Positions 8,718-17,373 are shown, counted from the stretch's first letter. The stretch is DNA of 64,000 bases from Hungatella sp. UBA3048 (GCA_002367105.1 DFCS01000030.1:52044-116043), one strand, 5' to 3'. Numbers and translations: made by a program. Notes: generated by a model from the sequence alone, not told the origin.

Positions 8718-10631
8718 ATGCCAGAGACGGTTTTAGAAAAAACAGAAGGTCGGGTAAGCTATCATGACTCCGTGGAAGAGATGCTGGTCAGGATAAGAGA
8801 TGACGGATTATCAAGTGTATTTTCCAGATGGGACGAGCAGGAAAAAATACGATGCAAATTTTGCCTGCAGGGACTAAGCTGTCAATTGTGTACCAATGGA
8901 CCTTGCAGAATCAATGAACAAAAAGGACCGGAAAAAGGTGTTTGCGGAATTGGGGCAGATGCCATGGCCATGAGAAATCTTCTCATGAGAAATATTATGG
9001 GCGCGGCCACCTATGCCCATCATGCATACGAGGCCTTCCGGACCTTAAGAGAAACAGGAAAAGGCAATACTGTTTTTCAGATAGCGGATGTTAACAAATT
9101 AAAATGGATGTGTGAAAAAACAGGGATCAATACAAACCAGGATGTGAACCAGATGGCTGTCTGCCTGGCAGAATTTCTTGACAGGGAGATGAAAATAAGC
9201 CCTGATGAGAAAAGTGTTATGGTGGAAGTCTTTTCACCGAAAAAACGAAAAAAGATCTGGGAAGGCTTACACATTTACCCGTCAGGCGTTGAACACGAAG
9301 TACAGAACAGCATTGCAAGCTGCCTTACCAACGTAGATGGTGATTATGTTTCCCTGGCAACAAAAGCTCTGCGATTAGGTCTTTCCACGATTTATACTGC
9401 GCAGATCGGCCTTGAAATGACCCAGGATATATTATTTGGAACGCCGATGCCTCATGAAGTCGATGTGGATTTGGGAATTATGGACCCTGACTACGTAAAT
9501 ATTGCATTTAATGGACATCAGCCCTGGATTGGGGTTGCTGCTTTACAGATGGCAAGGATGCAGAAATATCAGGATATGGCAAAGCAGGCCGGAGCAAAGG
9601 GTATTCACATCGTAGGCTCCATTGAGACCGGACAGGAAATGCTGCAAAGATTTGAAATGGATGATGTGTTCGTGGGCCTTATGGGTAACTGGCTATCCAT
9701 TGAACCGTTTTTAGCAACAGGAACGGTGGATGCATTTGTAATGGAAGAAAACTGTTCTCCTCCTGCCATCGATCAATATGCGGAAAAATATCAGGTTGCG
9801 CTTGTAAGCGTCAGCACGATTATCGGTGTTCCCGGCACAGAGCATAAGATGCCATATTATCCTGGTAAGGCAGAGGAGATGGCGGAAACATGCATTAATG
9901 TTGCCATTGAGAACTTTAAGAAAAGGCATGAGAAGATCAGGCCCATGGTACCAGAAAACAAACAAAAAGCCATTGCCGGATTTTCTACGGAAGCAGTGTT
10001 AAATGCAATCGGAAATGATTTAAATAATCTGGTGGATGTCATTGCAAAAGGTCAGATAAAAGGAATAGTTGCCCTTGCAAACTGTTCCACATTGAGAAAC
10101 GGGCCTCAGGATTGGAATACGGTAAACTTAACAAAACAACTGATTAAAAAAGACATCCTAGTCGTTGCAGGAGGCTGCGGAAACCATGGATTAGAGGTTG
10201 CAGGAATGTGCAATTTAGACGCCATCGATCAGGCGGGAGAAGGACTTAAAGGAGTGTGCAGGGCGTTGGGAATTCCTCCTGTGTTAAGCTTTGGAACCTG
10301 CACGGATACAGGAAGGATTTCCATGCTTGTAACGGCCCTGGCCGACCATCTGGATGCCGATATTTCTGACCTTCCTATTGCAGTGACAGCACCGGAGTGG
10401 ATGGAACAGAAGGCAACCATAGATGGCTTATTTGCCATAGCATACGGAGCCTATACCCATCTTTCTCCCACTCCCTTTATCACCGGCGCACCAAAGCTTG
10501 TAAAGCTGCTCACAGAAGATGTAGAGAGCCTGACCGGAGGCAAAGTGGCATTAGGAGATGACCCGGTTCAGGTAGCTAATGATATTGAAGATCATATCAT
10601 GAAAAAGAGGCGAAATATGGGCCTTAATTAA
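8718..10631 (+). CDS. CooS-like protein with altered active-site cluster (CODH family, probably not a true CO dehydrogenase)
   Basis: The scaffold of the anaerobic Ni,Fe CO dehydrogenase catalytic subunit, 637 residues from the ATG at 8718. That ATG has GGAGG 5 bases before it; the ATG at 8706 overlaps the ribosome site. B-cluster cysteines C55, C58, C63 and C76 are present. The D-cluster motif is C46-x2-C49, with Ser at the usual second cysteine (S54). In the C-cluster, H267 (NGHQP), C346, C456 (ALANC), C487 (AGGCGNHG) and C528 (FGTCTD) are kept, and K565 aligns with the catalytic Lys. The usual GICCTGNE motif, however, reads GSIETGQE, so the ligand Cys is E303. CooS proteins lacking this Cys, such as CooS-V of Carboxydothermus hydrogenoformans, hold an Fe/S/O hybrid cluster and do not oxidise CO. 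No cooC, cooF or acetyl-CoA synthase genes are nearby. A role in hydroxylamine/NO or redox stress is plausible inference. Confidence 0.85.
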   Translation: MPETVLEKTEGRVSYHDSVEEMLVRIRDDGLSSVFSRWDEQEKIRCKFCLQGLSCQLCTNGPCRINEQKGPEKGVCGIGADAMAMRNLLMRNIMGAATYAHHAYEAFRTLRETGKGNTVFQIADVNKLKWMCEKTGINTNQDVNQMAVCLAEFLDREMKISPDEKSVMVEVFSPKKRKKIWEGLHIYPSGVEHEVQNSIASCLTNVDGDYVSLATKALRLGLSTIYTAQIGLEMTQDILFGTPMPHEVDVDLGIMDPDYVNIAFNGHQPWIGVAALQMARMQKYQDMAKQAGAKGIHIVGSIETGQEMLQRFEMDDVFVGLMGNWLSIEPFLATGTVDAFVMEENCSPPAIDQYAEKYQVALVSVSTIIGVPGTEHKMPYYPGKAEEMAETCINVAIENFKKRHEKIRPMVPENKQKAIAGFSTEAVLNAIGNDLNNLVDVIAKGQIKGIVALANCSTLRNGPQDWNTVNLTKQLIKKDILVVAGGCGNHGLEVAGMCNLDAIDQAGEGLKGVCRALGIPPVLSFGTCTDTGRISMLVTALADHLDADISDLPIAVTAPEWMEQKATIDGLFAIAYGAYTHLSPTPFITGAPKLVKLLTEDVESLTGGKVALGDDPVQVANDIEDHIMKKRRNMGLN

Positions 10632-10654
10632 AGTTTATAAAGGGAATAAGAAAT

Positions 10655-10686
10655 GGCTTCGGCATTTTTACCGAAGCCTTCTTTTT
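10655..10686 (+). terminator. Terminator after the CooS-like gene
   Basis: GGCTTCGG (10655-10662) pairs perfectly with CCGAAGCC (10671-10678) across an 8-base loop, followed by TTCTTTTT. Confidence 0.92.
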
Positions 10687-10720
10687 GTGTTGGGCAGCCA
10701 GAATTGGTGTTTAATCCCCC

Positions 10721-10769
10721 GTTAATGAGAATTATTTCACTTTTCATTTTTCCTGTCACCTTGTATAAT
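10721..10769 (+). promoter_or_regulatory. Promoter region with Fur-box-like element upstream of the Crp/Fnr gene
   Basis: TATAAT lies at 10764-10769, with only a weak -35 (TTTTCA at 10741). Just before it, bases 10721-10739 match the classical 19-bp Fur box at 13 positions by eye (core TAATGAGAATTATTT). Because iron-type ABC transporter genes follow, iron-dependent repression is a reasonable hypothesis. Confidence 0.45.
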
Positions 10770-10818
10770 AATTATATTTCCATCGTATAGCAGACATAGG
10801 AAGAAGGAGGAGTCTCAC

Positions 10819-11505
10819 GTGACACAACGGAAAAAGGACCTGGAATTTTTAAAAACCACAGAATTATTCCAGGGAATGAATGTGGGGGGGATGGAGTATG
10901 GAACGTGCAATTTAAAAAAAGGCAGCCTGGTCAGCAACCGTTATCAGGGAGAGAAATCCATCGGTATTGTAGTAACCGGCGAGATTACCGTCTCTTCGGT
11001 CACCACGGATGGAAAAGAATTGACCTTGAGACAGATTTACCCGAAAGATTGTTTTGGGATCTGCACGGTTTTTACTCATGCCGAGATGCCCAACACACTG
11101 CAGTGCATGTGCCCCACTACCGTATTGTACATAAAGAAAAGTGAACTTTTAAAGGTGTTAAAGAGGGATCCGGAGCTGATGCTTCATATCATGACGATCT
11201 TTAATAAAAAGATACTATTTCTGCAGAAGAAAGTCGAAATGCTTAATACAACCTCTGCCAAAGCCCGGCTGGCTGATTATTTAGTGAGTCATGCCAACAG
11301 CAATGGGGTGGTTTCCCTGCGCACGGGAAAGACCGGATTGTGTTCCAGTCTGGGAATCAGCCGTGCAACCTTGTACCGGGAACTGGACAACTTCCGCCTT
11401 TCCCAGGCAATCGAGTATACGGAAATCAATGGATCGAACTGTTGGGAGAAATATTTGATGAACCGGATAAAGTGGCCGGTATTACGGATTACGGACGTGA
11501 AGTAG
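10819..11505 (+). CDS. Crp/Fnr-family regulator with C-terminal tail replaced at a deletion junction
   Basis: GTG start with AAGGAGG 8 bases upstream. Residues 1-140 form a cyclic-nucleotide-binding-type beta roll (KGSLVSNRYQGEKSIGIVVTG), followed by a helix-turn-helix (KTGLCSSLGISRATLYRELD) near residues 173-195. There is no FNR-type N-terminal Cys set, although several cysteines are scattered (C51-equivalent region, FGIC, QCMC). The frame then runs through EYTEINGSN into 18 residues that correspond to the downstream binding-protein gene read in another frame. The last 10-20 native residues therefore appear lost. The DNA-binding helix is intact, so it may still function. Likely targets are the adjoining transporter and possibly the CooS-like gene. 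Confidence 0.82.
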   Translation: MTQRKKDLEFLKTTELFQGMNVGGMEYGTCNLKKGSLVSNRYQGEKSIGIVVTGEITVSSVTTDGKELTLRQIYPKDCFGICTVFTHAEMPNTLQCMCPTTVLYIKKSELLKVLKRDPELMLHIMTIFNKKILFLQKKVEMLNTTSAKARLADYLVSHANSNGVVSLRTGKTGLCSSLGISRATLYRELDNFRLSQAIEYTEINGSNCWEKYLMNRIKWPVLRITDVK

Positions 11506-12053
11506 CCGCTGATATTGAAAAACGTTTAAAAGATGTAAAAGAGGAAGATAAACCGAAAGTAATGATTATTTATCATTATAAAGACGGGGTATTCCAGACT
11601 TCCGGCAACCAGTTCTTCGGTCAGTACTGGTGCGATGCAACCGGAGCCGTCAGCGTATCAAAGGATATTCCGGGGTCAGGCGTGGATCTGACTATGGAAC
11701 AGATCTATGAATGGGATCCGGATATTATCTACGTGTCAAACTTCAGTCCATACCTGCCTCAGGATTTCTATGACAACAGCATTGAAGGATTTGACTGGAG
11801 TCCTGTTAAGGCCGTACGGGAACAGAAAGTTTATAAATTCCCTCTGGGAATGTACAGCTGGTTCCCGCCGTCTTCCGATTCTTCTCTCTGCCTTTATTGG
11901 ATGGCACAGAAAAATCACCCGGAAGCTTTTGCAGATCTAGATTTGAACCAGACAATGAAAGACTTTTATCAGAAGTATTATCATGTAGAGCTGACGGATG
12001 AAGAGGTGGAAGGCATATTTAATCCTCCCCGTAAAGCAGCAGACGGAGTATAA
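11430..12053 (+). pseudogene. Remnant of an iron-siderophore-type ABC substrate-binding protein (N-terminal half deleted)
   Basis: From about base 11430 the frame encodes the C-terminal part of a FecB/BtuF-like periplasmic-binding fold: WIELLGEIFDEPDKVAGI, the interlobe helix, KVMIIYHYKDG, WDPDIIYVSNFSPYLP and a terminal lobe ending at 12053. A full protein would be about 350-380 residues with a lipoprotein signal; only about 205 remain. There is no signal peptide, first lobe, start codon or ribosome site. Upstream codons in this frame are just the Crp/Fnr gene out of frame. The upstream breakpoint coincides with the tail of that gene, so one deletion damaged both. The permease and ATPase that follow are intact and may now depend on a binding protein encoded elsewhere. 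Confidence 0.85.
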
Positions 12054-12055
12054 AC

Positions 12056-13072
12056 ATGCTGATGAAACGATACGGAACCGGAACCAGGATATTACTGATC
12101 CTGGCTCCGGTATTAACGGCCCTGATCTGTCTGGGCATCGGACGCTATTCTTTTAATCTTGCTGACATCTGTAAACTGTTATATACCTATGCGGTTTCCG
12201 GAAAAGATGCCATCGAACCCCAGGCATACAGTGTTGTATTCAATATCCGTCTGCCAAGAATCATACTGGCAGCTCTTTGCGGAGCAGGGCTGGCTGTCTC
12301 GGGAGCAGCTTTTCAGCCCTTATTTTCCAATGCGCTGGCGACTCCGGATACTCTGGGAGTGGCGCAGGGAGCATGTTTTGGTGCAGCACTGGCCCTTTTA
12401 TTTTCTGACAGTCTTTTATGGGTTCAGCTGGTGGCCCTGGTATTTGGCCTGATTGCGATTATGCTTACTTATTCCATCAGCAAGGTTATAGGCCGGTCTT
12501 CCACGTTTATGATCATTCTGGCTGGAATCGCGGTTTCTTCACTTTTTACTTCTCTGGTATCTCTGGTTAAATATGTGGCTGATCCTGAATCTCAGCTGCC
12601 AACCATCACCTACTGGCTGTTAGGAAGCATGGCCGGAATTACCTATAAGAGTCTGGCTATCGGAGGTCCCTTGATCTGCGGGGGGATTCTGATGATTTAT
12701 CTGCTTCGCTGGCGGTTGAATATCCTGTCAATGTCTGAGGATGAAGCAAGGTCCATGGGAATTGACTTAAGAAAGCTTCGCATTATCATTATTCTGGCAG
12801 CAGCATTGATTACGGCCTCCTGTGCTTCCATGTGCGGACGGATCGAATGGGTGGGGCTTTTAATTCCCCATGGGGTCCGGATGTTATTTGGAAGCAATAA
12901 CGAACGGGTTATTCCGGCCAGCATCAGTCTGGGCGCAGTATTTATGCTGGTCATGGATACGGCTGCCAGGGCTGCAACGACTGCTGAAATTCCCCTGTCG
13001 ATCCTGACAGCAGTGATCGGAGCCCCGGTATTTATTCTATTGCTGAGAAAGACAGGAGGAGGATGGCTGTGA
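12056..13072 (+). CDS. FecCD-family iron/siderophore/cobalamin ABC transporter permease
   Basis: Integral membrane protein of 338 residues with about nine to ten hydrophobic segments. Family hallmarks are RLPRIILAALCGAGLAVSGAAFQ near residue 63 and GRIEWVGLLIPHGVRML near residue 261, the coupling region that contacts the ATPase. It starts 2 bases after the stop of the damaged binding-protein gene, with GGAG 7 bases before the ATG, and overlaps the ATPase gene by 10 bases. Substrate is probably a ferric siderophore or haem-like chelate, but the permease alone does not define it. Confidence 0.92.
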   Translation: MLMKRYGTGTRILLILAPVLTALICLGIGRYSFNLADICKLLYTYAVSGKDAIEPQAYSVVFNIRLPRIILAALCGAGLAVSGAAFQPLFSNALATPDTLGVAQGACFGAALALLFSDSLLWVQLVALVFGLIAIMLTYSISKVIGRSSTFMIILAGIAVSSLFTSLVSLVKYVADPESQLPTITYWLLGSMAGITYKSLAIGGPLICGGILMIYLLRWRLNILSMSEDEARSMGIDLRKLRIIIILAAALITASCASMCGRIEWVGLLIPHGVRMLFGSNNERVIPASISLGAVFMLVMDTAARAATTAEIPLSILTAVIGAPVFILLLRKTGGGWL

Positions 13073-13857
13073 TTTTTGAAGTAAGGAAAGGCTGCTTTGG
13101 ATATAAGGCAGGGGAAGAAATTTTAAAAGAAATCACATTCCGGCTTCAGGATGGAGAAGTACTGGCAATCCTGGGACCAAACGGCGTAGGCAAAACCACG
13201 CTTCTTCGCAATATGATGGGACTGCTGAAATGGAAATCAGGCGGAAGCTATCTGGATGGAACATGTCTGGCAGAAATGTCTGTAAAAGATGTCTGGCAGA
13301 CAATCGCCTATGTTCCCCAGGCAAAAGCATCCCTTTTTTCCTATACGGTGGAAGAGATGGTCTTACTGGGACGCAGTGCCCATATCGGAAATTTCAGCCG
13401 CCCGAAAAAGGCGGATGTGGAAATTGCCGATGAGGCGATCCGGAGTGTTGGAATTGATTATTTAAGAGGGAAGCTGGTGAGCCGGATCAGCGGCGGAGAG
13501 CTTCAGATGGTTTTAATTGCCCGGGCCCTGACTGCAAAACCCCGGATACTGGTGCTGGACGAGCCGGAGAGCAATCTGGATTTTAGAAACCAGCTGATTA
13601 TTCTGGATACAATCCGCCGCCTGGCGGATGAAAACAACATATCCTGTATTTTTAATACCCACTACCCGGCACATGCGCTAAAGATATCCGATAAGGCATT
13701 GATTTTGAACCGCAGCGGAAAAAGTATATCTGGCGAAGTGGATGAAGTGGTATCGAAAGAACATATGGAAGAGGCATTTGGGGTAAAGGTTCTGATCAAT
13801 GAAATTGAAGAAGAAGGGCATCGGTTTAAATCCGTAACTGCCCTGGCATTAACCTGA
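13063..13857 (+). CDS. FecE-type ABC transporter ATPase
   Basis: ATPase of 264 residues paired with the FecCD permease. Walker A is GPNGVGKTT (about residues 38-46), the signature is ISGGELQMVLIARAL, Walker B is ILVLDEPESNLD, and the switch His is in FNTHYPAHALK. The AGGAGG ribosome site lies inside the permease gene, and the two reading frames overlap by 10 bases. A terminator follows, making this the last gene of the iron-transport unit. Confidence 0.93.
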   Translation: MAVIFEVRKGCFGYKAGEEILKEITFRLQDGEVLAILGPNGVGKTTLLRNMMGLLKWKSGGSYLDGTCLAEMSVKDVWQTIAYVPQAKASLFSYTVEEMVLLGRSAHIGNFSRPKKADVEIADEAIRSVGIDYLRGKLVSRISGGELQMVLIARALTAKPRILVLDEPESNLDFRNQLIILDTIRRLADENNISCIFNTHYPAHALKISDKALILNRSGKSISGEVDEVVSKEHMEEAFGVKVLINEIEEEGHRFKSVTALALT

Positions 13858-13879
13858 CATGCTTCAAAGACTAAAAGAT

Positions 13880-13914
13880 AGAAGGCTTCGGCATTTTTGC
13901 TGGGCCTTCTTTTT
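13880..13914 (+). terminator. Terminator after the iron ABC ATPase gene
   Basis: AGAAGGC (13880-13886) pairs with GCCTTCT (13904-13910), followed by TTTTGTTTT. Its left half shares GGCTTCGGCATTTTT exactly with the terminator at 10655. Confidence 0.8.
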
Positions 13915-13955
13915 GTTTTGGACCGACTGAAAATCTTATCCTTATTTACAAATTA

Positions 13956-13964
13956 TGTTATAAT
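13956..13964 (+). promoter_or_regulatory. Extended -10 promoter of the kinase-regulator operon
   Basis: TGTTATAAT is an extended -10 element; the -35 region (TTATCC, 17 bases upstream) is weak. It lies about 48 bases before the kinase start. Confidence 0.5.
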
Positions 13965-14012
13965 ACAAAAAAAGAAAAGATTTGGAAGATTTTAACAAAG
14001 GGGGAACATGGC

Positions 14013-15839
14013 TTGATCAAATATTTGGTAAACAGATACAGAGGATGGGGGATTGCCAAAAAGACATTGATCATCCTGCTTTTTGTCTCGATCGTCCCTG
14101 TCATGGCTATTGAAATCATAACCTGTATCATTGCCGCCAACACCATAAAAAAGCAGATGGATATTCTGGTGGAAAGCAATATGAAGCTATCCCAGAAAGG
14201 GCTGGAAGATTTCTTCTCCGAATATGACAGCATTATCATGTCTATTTATACGGAAAATGAATATGCCCTAAAGCTGGAAAAGCTGAATGTATGGGATTCC
14301 AGGAATTACTATCTGTTAAAGAAGCAGCTGGAAGATGATCTGGAAAATATCTCCTATCTTCATCCGGAAATATTGGGGATTGCGGTGGTGACACAAAAGA
14401 AGGAATGCATCCTGTATGATTCCATTACCAACAGCACCATGGACAGCTATTGCTTTCCGGAAAAGGATAAAAGCTGGCTGGCTGTGACCGATGAGACCTT
14501 TCATAACACCCAGACCGTTTATTCGAATGTCATAAGCCGGGAGGAGGCAAACGGGACAAAAAGAAATATCATCTATCTGGGACACCGGATTGCGGATATT
14601 AATAACTACAGACAAGGAACGGTTGGAAGCATTCTGATCTGCCTTGATGAAACCAATATCCGGGAAACTTATTCCCAGGAAAACGAAAGCGAAATCAATG
14701 TATCCTTTCTTTGCGATGCCAATGGAAGCATCCTTTCCAGTACCAGGGCGGATTTAATAGGGACAGGCATCTTTGAAGAATGGGATGACAGCAGAGAGGA
14801 TCTGTTTTCCCAGCCGGAACTTAAGATCAGGCAGGCGGTGGAAGCCCATCAGATCATGAACAATGGATATTACAGCATTTACGCAAAGCCTGTGTTAAAA
14901 AACCAGTTTGTCCTGGTCAGCCTCCGGGATTACAGAGAGCCTTTAAAGGATTTTAAATACATCTTTGAGGTGATCATTCTGCTTACGATATTGATTATCA
15001 TTACCAGCATTCTTATTATGATACAGTTTGCAGGTTCCTTACAGGTCTGTGTTGAAAAGATCACCTCTGCCATGGACAGAGCCTATAAGGGGGATTATAC
15101 GGTGCAGATCGAGCACACCTGGCGGGATGAGTTTGGAAAGATAGCAAGGCACTTCAATCACATGGTACAGAAGATTGACCAGTCCGGAAAGATAGAAAAG
15201 GAAGCCCTTCTCCGTGAGAAAAATGCGGAATTAAAGGCTTTGGAGGCCCAGATCAACCCTCATTTTCTTTATAATACCCTGGATGCCATCAACTGGATGG
15301 CCATAGAAAACGAACAGTTCTTAATCAGTAAAATGCTTAAAAATCTTGGATCCATCCTGCGTTACAGCGTACATAAAAGCAATGGTGTGGTTAGTGTGAG
15401 AAGTGAGCTGGAATATTTAAAGCAGTATATCTTTCTCCAGCAGCAAAGGTTTTCCTTTTCCTTTCACTGTATTATGGATGTGGATGAGGAGGTCCTGGAT
15501 TTAAAGATGCACAAGCTGTTGTTCCAGCCACTCATTGAGAATGCCATTATCCATGGATTTCCAGGCGATACCGGACAGGATATGCTTACGGTATCCATCA
15601 AAAAAATGGGAGATAAGCATCTGGTGGTTAAAGTGGAGGACAATGGAAAAGGCATGGATGGGGAGCTGGTCAGGGAACTGAATCACTATGATTATTCAAG
15701 CGGCACCATAGAGGGGAGCATCGGGGTACGGAATGTGATTATGAGGATCAAATACTATTATGGAGAAGAAGGGCATTTCTTTATTGAATCAAATGACAGG
15801 GGAACCAAAATAACGGCTGAGATTTTGTTTGAAGAATAG
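14013..15839 (+). CDS. YesM-type sensor histidine kinase
   Basis: Membrane kinase of 608 residues. TM1 is about residues 17-43, an extracytoplasmic sensor domain runs to about 315, TM2 is about 316-341, a HAMP domain follows (QFAGSLQVCVEKITSAMDRA onward), then the His_kinase dimer region with H417 in EAQINPHFLYNTLDAIN. The ATP-binding domain has LIENAIIHG (N box) and VEDNGKGMDG (G1 box). The start is TTG at 14013 behind AAAGGGGG; the nearby ATG at 14008 runs into TGA after one codon. It overlaps the regulator frame. With its neighbours it probably senses a sugar or sugar-loaded binding protein and controls the mannosidase operon downstream. Confidence 0.92.
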   Translation: MIKYLVNRYRGWGIAKKTLIILLFVSIVPVMAIEIITCIIAANTIKKQMDILVESNMKLSQKGLEDFFSEYDSIIMSIYTENEYALKLEKLNVWDSRNYYLLKKQLEDDLENISYLHPEILGIAVVTQKKECILYDSITNSTMDSYCFPEKDKSWLAVTDETFHNTQTVYSNVISREEANGTKRNIIYLGHRIADINNYRQGTVGSILICLDETNIRETYSQENESEINVSFLCDANGSILSSTRADLIGTGIFEEWDDSREDLFSQPELKIRQAVEAHQIMNNGYYSIYAKPVLKNQFVLVSLRDYREPLKDFKYIFEVIILLTILIIITSILIMIQFAGSLQVCVEKITSAMDRAYKGDYTVQIEHTWRDEFGKIARHFNHMVQKIDQSGKIEKEALLREKNAELKALEAQINPHFLYNTLDAINWMAIENEQFLISKMLKNLGSILRYSVHKSNGVVSVRSELEYLKQYIFLQQQRFSFSFHCIMDVDEEVLDLKMHKLLFQPLIENAIIHGFPGDTGQDMLTVSIKKMGDKHLVVKVEDNGKGMDGELVRELNHYDYSSGTIEGSIGVRNVIMRIKYYYGEEGHFFIESNDRGTKITAEILFEE

Positions 15840-15861
15840 ACAGGGGGAACGATGCTTGGGC

Positions 15862-17373
15862 ATGAGAGTGGTAATTGTGGAAGACGAACCAAACACAAGG
15901 AACGGGATCATAAAAATCATTGAAAAGTATACGTCACATGAAGTGGTTGCAGGGGAGAGCGATGGAGAGGCAGGGCTTTTAAAAGTGTTATCTTTGCATC
16001 CGGATGTGGTTATAACGGATATCAACATGCCAAAGATGGATGGACTGGCCATGATCCACAAGATCAGGGAAGCAGGGATTATGACGGCGGCAGTCCTTCT
16101 GACCGGGTATTCGGAGTTTGAATATGCCCAGCGCGCCATACAGTTATCCGTAGCCGAATATTTGCTGAAACCTCTTGATGTGGAGGACATCATTGAGGTC
16201 CTTGGGACCGTGGAGAAAAAGTTATCAAAGAGCAAGGTGGAGCAGGTTTCTGCGGAACAGCTGCTGTTTTCTTTATTGACTGGAGACGGAAACGATGAGG
16301 AAATGGTTCAAAAACAATTTGCTGAAAAGATACGAAAGCAAAAGGACCAGGTCATTTCCATGTTTCTGATCCAGTCGGAAAGCATTCTGGAAGATACGAC
16401 GAACCAGATGGCGGAAGTCATGAAAGACAGCCTGGATGCAAACTGTCTGACCGGCTTTTTCATCTTTAAGCTTCCCTATGAAAAGCAGATCCTTGTCATG
16501 ATTTCAGACGGCCAGAACGTTAAGTATTTAAAGACCATATTTAAAACCCAGATCCTGAAGGAGCTGAAGGAGAAGGGAGAATTTCTCATCAGCTACGGGG
16601 AACTTGGAAGTCTTTCCTGTCTTAAAGATACTTTAAAGCAGATGCAGGAATATCTTTCCTATACTTTTGTATTTCAGGACCAGTGCGTCATTGACAGGGA
16701 GCTGGTCGTGAATTTGTCCTTTGAAAGGGTGGAATATCCGGAATATTTAGAGCGGGGAGTGAAACGGGACATAAGAAATGGAAACAAAGAGGGAATCAGA
16801 AGAAACGCCAGGAAATTTGAGGAGATGGTCATTCAAAGCAGGGAAGAGCCTAAGGTGATCAAAAACCATACTGTCCGCTTTGTTATGGCTGCCTTAAATA
16901 CCGCAAGGGACTTAATGAAAAACAAAGACATTGAGGCCCTCTACCAATACCTGTTAAACGATATGATGAAAACCGGAATCAGGGAAATCTTTCTGAACAA
17001 TTACTGGAAGGTGATTGACATGCTTGCAGATGACAGGGAAAAGGATGCTTTAACCGGCAATGGCATGATCTTAAATGTGATCGAATTCATAAGGCAGAAT
17101 TATGATAAGGATGTTTCACTTTCCGATGCGGCTGATCTGGTGGGGATCACACCGGAATACTTAAGCAAGCTGTTTACCAGGGAAATGGGGATCAACTTTT
17201 GTACCTTTTTAGGGGAATTCCGTGTCAGCATTGCAAAAAAGCTTCTTGCAACAGGCAATTATAAGATCCATGAGGTGGCTGAAATGGTGGGGTACAAGGA
17301 TACGAAGTATTTTAATAAGGTATTTCGTTCCATAATGGGAGTGTCGCCCTCAGACTATAGAAAGGTATTCTAA
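15862..17373 (+). CDS. YesN-type response regulator with AraC DNA-binding domain
   Basis: About 503 residues. The N-terminal receiver has acidic residues EDE (7-9), the phospho-acceptor D53 in VVITDINMPKMDG, the switch Thr/Ser in LLTGYSEFEYAQ and K103-equivalent in LLKPLD. A long middle region is of the kind usual in YesN proteins. The C-terminal AraC domain has two helix-turn-helix units (SDAADLVGITPEYLSKLFTREM and HEVAEMVGYKDTKYFNKVF). ATG 15862 gives the canonical start MRVVIVEDE; a TTG at 15856 has better spacing from GGGGGAA and may be the real start. It is downstream of its kinase and probably activates the sugar ABC/GH38 genes. Confidence 0.92.
   Translation: MRVVIVEDEPNTRNGIIKIIEKYTSHEVVAGESDGEAGLLKVLSLHPDVVITDINMPKMDGLAMIHKIREAGIMTAAVLLTGYSEFEYAQRAIQLSVAEYLLKPLDVEDIIEVLGTVEKKLSKSKVEQVSAEQLLFSLLTGDGNDEEMVQKQFAEKIRKQKDQVISMFLIQSESILEDTTNQMAEVMKDSLDANCLTGFFIFKLPYEKQILVMISDGQNVKYLKTIFKTQILKELKEKGEFLISYGELGSLSCLKDTLKQMQEYLSYTFVFQDQCVIDRELVVNLSFERVEYPEYLERGVKRDIRNGNKEGIRRNARKFEEMVIQSREEPKVIKNHTVRFVMAALNTARDLMKNKDIEALYQYLLNDMMKTGIREIFLNNYWKVIDMLADDREKDALTGNGMILNVIEFIRQNYDKDVSLSDAADLVGITPEYLSKLFTREMGINFCTFLGEFRVSIAKKLLATGNYKIHEVAEMVGYKDTKYFNKVFRSIMGVSPSDYRKVF

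Noticed and set aside
8718..10631. Calling the CooS-like gene a working CO dehydrogenase and the organism a CO user
   Set aside because: A C-cluster cysteine is Glu, and no cooC, cooF, acsB or hydrogenase genes are adjacent.
11340..12053. Reading 11340-12053 as a complete 237-residue binding protein
   Set aside because: Its first 30 codons are the Crp/Fnr gene in another frame, and it lacks a ribosome site, a signal peptide and the first lobe; it is a gene remnant.
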